Below, piece by piece: positions 1 to 5,118 of a stretch of DNA of 5,118 nt; positions within the stretch are counted from its first letter, which is position 1, and each line of letters begins with the position of its first letter. Origin of the DNA: an uncultured Fidelibacterota bacterium (GTDB taxonomy: Bacteria; Fidelibacterota; Marinisomatia; Marinisomatales; UBA8229); NCBI GenBank assembly GCA_913054425.1, contig CAJXJG010000139.1:1-5118 (forward strand), read 5' to 3'. The position numbers and the translations under genes are program-made. Below the pieces are notes generated by a model, which searched no databases, was not told the origin of the DNA, and saw only the letters and a list, made by a program, of their open reading frames with translations.

Positions 1-2
1 AA

Positions 3-551
3 GTTTATGGGGATCATGTCTACGCGTTAACGAGAAGTTTTATACTTTATAAACTTAATAAAAGTGATTTAAGCTTAGTTACATCAATAAATATTTCTGG
101 GTCAATTGATAGACTTCATGGCACTCGTGACGGCATAGCTGTAGTTGGTGAAGGTACGGGTGAACATGTATATTTATTATCCCATCGCAGACAAAAAATT
201 TGTAAGTTTAATACTTCAGATTTAAGTAATGCAACTTTTACCGGTGGATCACACTGCATTACCGGACTAACACATGCACAAGGTTTGGCTGCATCGGGTA
301 AAACAACGGCAACTACTACCGATGATTTTTTATATGTTTGGCGAAGATTTAGTAGTGGAACTATTAATAAATTTAATGCGAATACAGGTAGTTTTATTTC
401 TCGTTTTGCTCGAAGAGGAACAGGTGCGGGAAAGACTAACAATATAGAGGGGTTAGATGTTGATTCGAGCGGGAACATCTTTGCTCCTGAAGCACGAAAC
501 AACAATGCTAGGTGGATATCAAAATTTAATAGCGACGGTGATTATGTTGAC
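3..551 (+). repeat. At least four NHL-like beta-propeller blades in the PilY1 N-terminal part
   Basis: Four units recur in the translation. Each has a beta strand, a variable turn, and an [I]-x-K-[L/F]-N signature followed by an acidic or Gly turn: ILYKLNKSDL (14-23), ICKFNTSDL (66-74), INKFNANTG (121-129) and ISKFNSDGD (172-180). The Lys residues are 51, 55 and 51 residues apart. The last unit carries GLDVDSSGNIF (150-160), which is the classic NHL pattern (G-hydrophobic-x-V-D-x-x-G-N-hydrophobic-[YF]). The first unit is cut by the window edge, so more blades may exist upstream; a closed propeller would usually need five to eight. NHL-type propellers are generally binding platforms; the ligand here is unknown. 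Confidence 0.7.
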
Positions 552-3500
552 CGCAGCCCTAACCCTAGAGCAAAAAGGATGGAAATAGCGAAATTGGCTA
601 TACGTTCTATTCTGACAGATCCCGAATTAACTGCAGGGGCTAATTTTGGCTTTACAGTGTGGGGGAAAAATACTGTTATTCACACTGATATTTCTTCAAC
701 AGGTGCAAGTGAAATTATATCGACAACGCTTCCTCCAATTAGACATGGAGGTCCAGGTAATCATCAGAATAAAACATGGTTAGGAAAGGCATTAGAATAT
801 GTGCGAACTCAATATTGGCACAACCCAGGACGATCGCCATTATCAGCAAGTGCTCCGTGTCAGGGAAATTTTAATTTGATCATTAGTGATGGCGCATATT
901 TTAATAACCCAGGAGATCCAACGCCTGAGATTGAATTGCCCTTATTGAGTAACGTTGCAGCACCCCTGCAACCGGTAAAATCTTTTATTGTTGGACTGGG
1001 CTCTGATGTTGCTTCTGGTGGTACGACATCTGCTTTCAGAAATTTAGCAACAGAGGCATTAGGAGATACAACGCCGCCAGGAGCACTATTTGCTAGTGAT
1101 GTTGGCAACTTAACACAGCGATTACGCACGGCTATTCTATCCGCCATAAGTGGCAATCTGACCTTTACCTCTCCTAAAGTGGACTTTAGCTCCACTCCCA
1201 ATGGCTATATCTGTCAACCGTCCTTTGAGTACGAGAAGAGTGATCAGTGGAAAGGACTTCTTGTTCGCCATGAAATCAACGCGGACGGGAGCATCGCTGA
1301 TCCCGAAGGGTTGGACCCTAATAGAACAATTTCCTTTCATAAAAAACTAAATGGCCGCACTGCCCTTGTAACAGCTACAAGTGGTCGTAAAGTGTGGACC
1401 ATAGATGATGGAATAGAAAATCCCACCTCCGGTACTTACAAGAATAATAATTTTGATCCAGATTATGATGTTAGTGGAGAGACTTTAGTTGAAGCCAGTA
1501 CTCAAGAGTTAATGATGGCAGGAACAACACATTTAGGATCACGCGATATAGCGCGGATCATGAAATTCATGCGTGGTCACGACATGTTTGATCAAGATTC
1601 TGATTGTGGAAGTATTGATGCAATCACTTATGATGCAGATTGTTATACAGAAGATAAGGGAGGTGCCGGTGCACCATTACTTTTTAAACTTCATGATTTT
1701 TATAATTCTACGCCAGCCTATATAGGACCCCCTTCTGCTTCTGCTTCATCAGATGTCCCGGATACCGAGGCTGCATATCGTTATTCAAATGGCTATAATG
1801 CTTTTAGGGAAGATAAGAAGAATAGACAAAATACGCTTATTATTGGATCGAATGGCGGGATGATACATGCCTTTGATAATGGCTGTCAAACTTCTAATGC
1901 AACTTGTCCTATCGCCTCTAATCCTGGTTCGGAACTATGGGCTTTTGTCCCTCCTGCTATTCTTAAAAACTTCCGGTCTATAGTATCTTCTCAAATAAAG
2001 ACCGAGCTTGACGGCAATGTAAGCGCAGCTGATACTGCTTCGATTACTGTTAACGATACAGGTGATTTTCCAAGTACGGGTGTGTTGCGTATCAATGAGG
2101 AATTCATCAGCTATACCGGAAAAACCGCTTCAACCTTCATAGATCTTACAAGAGGATATGACTGCGGAGTATACTGTGATCCAGCTACTACGCATACGGA
2201 CGAAGATACTGTTTACAATGAAACCACTGTTAGAAAACCACAATTCTCTGTTTATGGAGTCGATGGTCCAGTGGTGGCAAAGGATATTTATACAGATGGA
2301 AAATGGAAAACAGTTGTGATGGTAGGATTTGGACTAGGAGGACGAGGCTATACTGCTCTTGATGTAACCAATCCGGATAATCCAATTCACATGTTTACTA
2401 TTCTCAACGATATACGTGGACCAGGCTTATCGCGCAGTGTGAAAGTATGGCAGACAACTTATGATGCAAGTTCTGATATTCATAATACCGAATTGAACGA
2501 TTACACCTATGATGTGGCTACTGAACAAACAGAGATCACGACAGCTGTGAACGACGTATGGACAGCGGATTTAAATGTTTTAGATGCTAGTGCATTTAAG
2601 ACTGCTGGATATGCAACAGTTGAGAATTTGGATGGAACGAGTGAGGCTATATTCTATGAATCGAAAGTTGGAAATAAACTTATTAATTTAATTCGTGATG
2701 AGGATTCTCCAATTAGTATAAAATCAGGAGCATTAATTATGCAAGATTCCGAATGCGAAGTTTTATCTTCAGCTGTGCCAGCCGAATATGATTATACCAG
2801 GCTAGCCCTTACAACCTCCATGCCTAATATTCTCAATATTAAGGTTAATGGCGTTAAGAAGTGGGTAGCAGCCTTTGGCGGTGGACAAAATTACGGTTTG
2901 GATTGCACTACCGGAAATGTCGTTTACGTCATGGATCTAGAGGACAGTCCTGGACAAATTATTAAACAAATTGCAATTCCCGATGATCCAGACAACTCTA
3001 TTTATAATACAGTTAATGCCAATCTAGCAGTGATACAACGCGACAATACCATTAAGGCAGATTATTATGGTGCCCTTGCATACGTTGTGGATTATGAAAA
3101 TAAATTATGGAAGATTGATTTAACCGATAATGCGGGATCCGAATTGGGTCGTAAAATCAAACTCTTTGAAGATTTGGCGTATGATACCGGTGTTCATGCG
3201 AATGGAATTCGCACTTACCAAGAAGTTTCCCTAGTCCTTGACGGAAGCGTGGATATTCCTATTACAACTTCTTCTATAGAGAGCAATATTTTACGTTTGT
3301 ATTGGGGAACAGGTAATATGGATAATTTGGCCGAACGTAACGATATTCATAACAGGTTGTACGGGATCTCCGATATGACTTTTATGAATTTTGGTTTATC
3401 GTGGCAAACAGCAGCAGATACAACTGATAAAGATCCTCACTATGCAATTGGTAATTGTACAGATTCAACATCTCTTAGTAAACCTTGTATTCAGTTAAAT

Positions 3501-3989
3501 AATGTTGGTAGTAATAAAAATATTGGCTGGTATATTGATTTACCCCTCAGTCGAAAAGTAACTGGACGCAAAGTGCTCTATGATAAGGAGCAAGTCTATT
3601 TTGTTATCTATGAGCCTACAACCAAGTTGTGTAGTCCTGGCGATGCGATTCTTGGTACTTATGGGTATATGTGTCCCAATTACAAACGTCTTGTTGTGGC
3701 CCTGGGAGCTGGTCTTGGCACCGGAGCGACAACCCAAGGAAGTCAGATCTATATTGGTGTCTCGAATGCGGATGTAGAAGGCACCTACGACAGAGGAGAA
3801 ATTCTTGAACAAACAGGCTCAGGATTTGGTGTATCCGGTTCTGCTTCCGCTATTGCACAAGACATTGAAACTAATCCTAAAGGAACAAATAGTATTATTG
3901 TGCTCTCTCCTGTAGGCACATCGTCAACTGGGTCAAGTTCGATAGATGCATGGCGGCATTATTCGGGTGAAAATTATTTTGATGACTAA
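3..3989 (+). CDS. pilY1: Type IV pilus tip adhesin/assembly protein PilY1 (PilC family), 5'-truncated by window edge
   Basis: PilY1/PilC proteins sit at type IV pilus tips or on the outer surface, promote pilus extension and mediate adhesion and surface sensing. The frame is open from base 3 to TAA at 3987-3989 (1,328 codons), so the true start is off-window. A TTG at 285 is an available start, but homologous propeller blades lie both before and after it, so I reject it. Order: NHL-like blades (residues 1-183), VWA domain (about 190-333), PilY1-type linker with SDQWKGLL and GRKVWTIDDG, FMRGHD (522-527), then the PilC propeller with NSTP (568-571), IIGSNGGMIHAFDNG (613-627), ELWAFVPPAILKN (644-656), VDGPVVAKD (753-761), WKTVVMVGFGLGGRGY (768-783), KLWKIDL (1034-1040) and WGTGNM (1101-1106). 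Two related modules interrupt this propeller (678-738, 854-912). No RGD motif is seen. The protein is already longer than the roughly 1,160-residue Pseudomonas aeruginosa PilY1. Family assignment is strong; pilus function is inferred from the family, and no pilin genes are visible. Confidence 0.88.
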   Translation, partial: VYGDHVYALTRSFILYKLNKSDLSLVTSINISGSIDRLHGTRDGIAVVGEGTGEHVYLLSHRRQKICKFNTSDLSNATFTGGSHCITGLTHAQGLAASGKTTATTTDDFLYVWRRFSSGTINKFNANTGSFISRFARRGTGAGKTNNIEGLDVDSSGNIFAPEARNNNARWISKFNSDGDYVDRSPNPRAKRMEIAKLAIRSILTDPELTAGANFGFTVWGKNTVIHTDISSTGASEIISTTLPPIRHGGPGNHQNKTWLGKALEYVRTQYWHNPGRSPLSASAPCQGNFNLIISDGAYFNNPGDPTPEIELPLLSNVAAPLQPVKSFIVGLGSDVASGGTTSAFRNLATEALGDTTPPGALFASDVGNLTQRLRTAILSAISGNLTFTSPKVDFSSTPNGYICQPSFEYEKSDQWKGLLVRHEINADGSIADPEGLDPNRTISFHKKLNGRTALVTATSGRKVWTIDDGIENPTSGTYKNNNFDPDYDVSGETLVEASTQELMMAGTTHLGSRDIARIMKFMRGHDMFDQDSDCGSIDAITYDADCYTEDKGGAGAPLLFKLHDFYNSTPAYIGPPSASASSDVPDTEAAYRYSNGYNAFREDKKNRQNTLIIGSNGGMIHAFDNGCQTSNATCPIASNPGSELWAFVPPAILKNFRSIVSSQIKTELDGNVSAADTASITVNDTGDFPSTGVLRINEEFISYTGKTASTFIDLTRGYDCGVYCDPATTHTDEDTVYNETTVRKPQFSVYGVDGPVVAKDIYTDGKWKTVVMVGFGLGGRGYTALDVTNPDNPIHMFTILNDIRGPGLSRSVKVWQTTYDASSDIHNTELNDYTYDVATEQTEITTAVNDVWTADLNVLDASAFKTAGYATVENLDGTSEAIFYESKVGNKLINLIRDEDSPISIKSGALIMQDSECEVLSSAVPAEYDYTRLALTTSMPNILNIKVNGVKKWVAAFGGGQNYGLDCTTGNVVYVMDLEDSPGQIIKQIAIPDDPDNSIYNTVNANLAVIQRDNTIKADYYGALAYVVDYENKLWKIDLTDNAGSELGRKIKLFEDLAYDTGVHANGIRTYQEVSLVLDGSVDIPITTSSIESNILRLYWGTGNMDNLAERNDIHNRLYGISDMTFMNFGLSWQTAADTTDKDPHYAIGNCTDSTSLSKPCIQLNNVGSNKNIGWYIDLPLSRKVTGRKVLYDKEQVYFVIYEPTTKLCSPGDAILGTYGYMCPNYKRLVVALGAGLGTGATTQGSQIYIGVSNADVEGTYDRGEILEQTGSGFGVSGSASAIAQDIETNPKGTNSIIVLSPVGTSSTGSSSIDAWRHYSGENYFDD
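570..1001 (+). other. VWA (von Willebrand A) domain of PilY1, visible from helix alpha-1 onward
   Basis: Residues 192-220 (starting RMEIAKLAIRSIL and ending NFGFTVWG) match helix alpha-1 and strand beta-2 of the VWA domain of large PilY1 proteins. KTWLGKALEYV (257-267) supplies the conserved metal-site Thr (T258). NLIISDGAYF (291-300) supplies the metal-site Asp (D296). KSFIVGLG (326-333) is the later core strand. The first MIDAS motif, DxSxS, should come before alpha-1 but is not found immediately before it, where NHL-like blades stand instead. It is either upstream of the window or lost. VWA domains of this type bind a divalent metal and act in adhesion and mechanosensing in PilY1. Confidence 0.75.
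2034..2216 (+). repeat. Inserted beta module A within the PilC propeller
   Basis: Residues 678-738 interrupt the propeller between the LWAFVPPAILKN block and the VDGPVV block, which are normally closer together in the family. The pattern is T-A-S-I-T-V-x-D-T-G-D-F-P-S-T-G (678-693), E-x-I-S-Y-T-G-K-T (700-708), then F-I-D-L-T-R-G (712-718). This resembles small modules of the type 'ITV-FP-G-I-E-I-Y-G-RG' that recur in phage structural and surface proteins; that resemblance is from memory and not from a search. After RG it has a CGVYC pair (721-725), which could form a disulfide outside the cytoplasm. It aligns with module B at 2562-2738. Confidence 0.6.
2562..2738 (+). repeat. Inserted beta module B, paralogous to module A
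   Basis: Residues 854-912 lie between GGRGYTALDVTNPDNP and the TRLALTTSMPNI block of the propeller. The sequence TADLNVLDASAFKTAG (854-869), then E-A-I-F-Y-x-x-K (881-888) and L-I-N-L-I-R (893-898), matches module A position by position: T-A, V, D, F, G, E, I, Y, K, I, L and R are shared in the same order. B is slightly longer in the middle (ENLDGTS, 874-880) and shorter after the R. It lacks the Cys pair and the Pro after Phe, and has Asp where module A has Gly after the Arg. The two are probably divergent copies of one module placed in two propeller loops. Confidence 0.55.
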
Positions 3990-4050
3990 TTATAAGCGTT
4001 TTGTTTTAACGAAGTCTTGAAGTCTTTATGAATTTATTTACGCGTTATAG

Positions 4051-4079
4051 TTAATAGTGGATATTATTTAGAATATAAT
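4051..4079 (+). promoter_or_regulatory. Sigma-70-like promoter candidate for the CHASE2 gene
   Basis: TATAAT at 4074-4079 is a perfect -10 hexamer. TTAATA at 4051-4056 matches four of six -35 positions, and the spacer is exactly 17 bases. Transcription would begin near 4086, giving a leader of about 50 bases before the ATG at 4136. The region is AT-rich, so chance matches are common; spacing and position in the only intergenic gap support it. Confidence 0.5.
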
Positions 4080-4083
4080 TCAA

Positions 4084-4111
4084 TATTAAATGTGTATTGC
4101 ATAATTTAATA
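4084..4111. repeat. AT-only inverted repeat just downstream of the promoter candidate
   Basis: TATTAAAT (4084-4091) and ATTTAATA (4104-4111) are perfect 8-base inverted complements separated by 12 bases. The dyad overlaps the predicted transcription start and early leader of the CHASE2 gene, a position where a dimeric repressor could bind. It has no G or C in the stem, so an RNA hairpin would be weak, and in DNA this AT-rich it may be chance. Confidence 0.3.
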
Positions 4112-4135
4112 GATAAAAGAAAAGTCTAACTGAAC

Positions 4136-5118
4136 ATGATTAAAGAAATAATAAAAGATCTCAAAACGCATTTTGTTCTATTGGGGGCAATAATTCTTTT
4201 TTTTATTTTTTTATTGCTTCGTCTTTTTGATCTTAATTTCTTCGCAAATGTCCGTCAATCAAGCTTTGATTATTATCAAAATTTTTTCCCCATAAGTTAT
4301 GAAGAGTCACCTGTTGTTATTGTAGCAATTGATGAAAAAAGTTTAGAAAAATATGGTCAATTTCCTTGGCCTCGCACGTTTCTTGCCTCCTTGGTTGATA
4401 AGATTGGCAAAGCTGGTGCTATTATTATTAGTATTGACATTTTGTTACCAGAAGAAGACAGAACATCTCTTGATAAAATAGCTAATCAGTATCAGTTAGA
4501 TAAGGAAAAATTTAAAGATTTTTATTTTCAATTATCTAATGATCAATTACTTTCTAACGTGTTTCGTCAACACAATGTTGTTATGGGAATATCTCCAGCT
4601 TTTAACATTCAAGCAAAACTTAAACCACTGAAACAACGTGTTCGTTATACCGTGGAAAAAAAAGGGAGTGTCAATACAAGCTCTTATTTTCATTATCCTG
4701 AAAGCATTCATTCACTTAATATACTTGAACAAAATGCACGTGGTATAGGTAATTTAGGTTACATTCCTGAAAAAGATGGAGTTGTACGCAAAACTCCTAT
4801 GATGATAAAAATTGGACAAACTATGTGGCCTTCGCTGGAACTGGAAATGATCCGCACTGCACTCAATCAGAAAAAATATTATTTAACTGAAAAATATATG
4901 CAAGGGCATTTTGTATCTACAGGTGATTATTCAATTCCTACTGATCAACAAAGTCAGAAATGGATCTATTATAAAGATACTCTTCCGCAACAATTTATCT
5001 CTGCAGCTGATGTTTTGGATGGTACATTTAATGCGCAATTCATTCAAAATAAAATTGTCTATATCGGTGTAACGGCTGTTGGCCTTAGCTATATTGTAGC
5101 CACACCCCGATCACCGGC
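4136..5118 (+). CDS. CHASE2-domain membrane sensor protein, 3'-truncated by window edge
   Basis: The frame opens at ATG 4136, the first start after an in-frame TAA at 4127-4129, and runs open to the window end (327 codons), so the C-terminal part is missing. A weak purine-rich AGAAAAG (4118-4124) lies 11 bases before the ATG. Residues 13-28 form a hydrophobic N-terminal membrane anchor. The rest is a CHASE2 extracytoplasmic sensor domain: FDYYQ (44-48), VVIVAIDEKSLEKYGQFPWPR (60-80; 21 residues, with D66 and the W78-P79-R80 triplet), AIIISIDILLPEED (95-108), GNLGYIPEKDGVVRKTP (205-221) and KIVYIGVTAVGL (306-317) before TPRSP at the cut end. CHASE2 domains sense unknown periplasmic ligands. 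They are usually followed by two or three membrane helices and then an adenylate cyclase, GGDEF, histidine kinase or Ser/Thr kinase domain; which one is present here cannot be seen. The gene starts 146 bases after pilY1 in the same direction and has its own promoter candidate. Confidence 0.85.
   Translation, partial: MIKEIIKDLKTHFVLLGAIILFFIFLLLRLFDLNFFANVRQSSFDYYQNFFPISYEESPVVIVAIDEKSLEKYGQFPWPRTFLASLVDKIGKAGAIIISIDILLPEEDRTSLDKIANQYQLDKEKFKDFYFQLSNDQLLSNVFRQHNVVMGISPAFNIQAKLKPLKQRVRYTVEKKGSVNTSSYFHYPESIHSLNILEQNARGIGNLGYIPEKDGVVRKTPMMIKIGQTMWPSLELEMIRTALNQKKYYLTEKYMQGHFVSTGDYSIPTDQQSQKWIYYKDTLPQQFISAADVLDGTFNAQFIQNKIVYIGVTAVGLSYIVATPRSP

Larger units (their letters stand above)
1677..3400 (+). 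other. PilC-family C-terminal beta-propeller of PilY1 (interrupted by two modules)
   Basis: This is the conserved core that defines the family. Landmarks in order: NSTPAYIGPP (568-577), GSNGGMIHAFDNG (615-627), LWAFVPPAILKNF (645-657), YGVDGPVVAKDIY (751-763), GGRGYTALDVTNPDNP (779-794), TRLALTTSMPNI (932-943), WVAAFGGGQNYG (954-965), VVYVMDLEDSPG (973-984), YYGALAYVVDYENKLWKIDLT (1021-1041; 21 residues, key residues D1030, W1036 and D1039) and the GTGNM and HNRLYGISD blocks. The DxDxDxxxD calcium loop known from P. aeruginosa PilY1 is not recognisable before KLWKIDL. That region instead resembles a subfamily with a YYGA..Y..D.E.K block. The boundaries are approximate. Confidence 0.8.

Noticed and set aside
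285..287. TTG codon as the translation start of pilY1
   Set aside because: It lies inside a repeated propeller, has no signal peptide after it, and the same frame continues open to the left edge with homologous blades.
450..482. DVDSSGN (residues 152-158) as the first MIDAS motif (DxSxS) of the VWA domain
   Set aside because: It ends in N where the motif needs S, and the surrounding GLDVDSSGNIF and the following ISKFN fit an NHL blade much better.
116..505. Reverse-strand open frame of about 129 codons
   Set aside because: It lies entirely antisense to the well-supported pilY1 frame and shows no recognisable protein features. The same applies to the minus-strand frames at 860-1201, 1137-1340 and 3540-3812.
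3580..3777. Plus-strand 65-codon frame overlapping the C-terminal part of pilY1
   Set aside because: It is out of frame within conserved PilY1 coding sequence and has no recognisable features.
3..3989. RGD integrin-binding motif as in P. aeruginosa PilY1
   Set aside because: Reading the whole translated frame, no RGD is present; nearest are RGHD and RGYD, which do not qualify.
4011..4026. Tandem direct repeat GAAGTCTT x2
   Set aside because: Only two 8-base units, with no further copies or positional logic; most likely chance or simple slippage.
3990..4030. Rho-independent terminator after pilY1
   Set aside because: Only a 4-base CGTT/AACG stem (3997-4000 with 4008-4011) is present, without a G+C-rich stem followed by a T run.
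1..5118. Insertion sequence, CRISPR, tRNA, rRNA or prophage elements
   Set aside because: No transposase, regularly spaced repeats, or recognisable RNA gene sequence; phage-like modules A and B are in-frame parts of pilY1, not a prophage.

Overview
The window is AT-rich bacterial DNA with two genes on the + strand, both cut by the window edges. The first (3-3989) is the 3' part of a very large PilY1/PilC-type protein, the tip-associated adhesin and assembly factor of type IV pili. The second (4136-5118) is the 5' part of an inner-membrane CHASE2 sensor protein whose output domain lies beyond the right edge. The style of the PilY1 protein (large subfamily with a von Willebrand A domain, GTGNM and NRLYGI blocks), the low GC and the CHASE2 neighbour suggest a low-GC gammaproteobacterium, possibly Legionellales-like. 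That placement is an inference from protein style only.

Layout. Residues are numbered from the first complete in-frame codon at base 3. Bases 3-551 encode at least four NHL-like beta-propeller blades, each with a K-[L/F]-N signature (Lys 17, 68, 123, 174). Bases 570-1001 encode the visible part of a VWA domain, from helix alpha-1 onward; its first metal-binding motif, DxSxS, is not in the window. A linker with PilY1-type features follows, and then the PilC-family beta-propeller (about 1677-3400) and a C-terminal tail. Two copies of a small beta module with a ...V.D...F...G......E.I.Y...K....I.L.R... pattern interrupt the PilC propeller, at 2034-2216 and 2562-2738. They align with each other and look like accessory insertions.

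Bases 3990-4135 are a 146-base intergenic gap. It has no convincing rho-independent terminator. It does hold a good sigma-70-like promoter candidate (TTAATA, 17 bases, TATAAT) and an AT-only inverted repeat just downstream, both positioned to serve the CHASE2 gene.

The pilus-tip protein would act outside the outer membrane. The CHASE2 protein would sense something in the periplasm and probably signal through a cytoplasmic output domain not visible here. The two genes are neighbours with a separate promoter candidate between them; a functional link is possible but unproven. I see no RNA gene, insertion sequence, CRISPR array, attachment site or origin.
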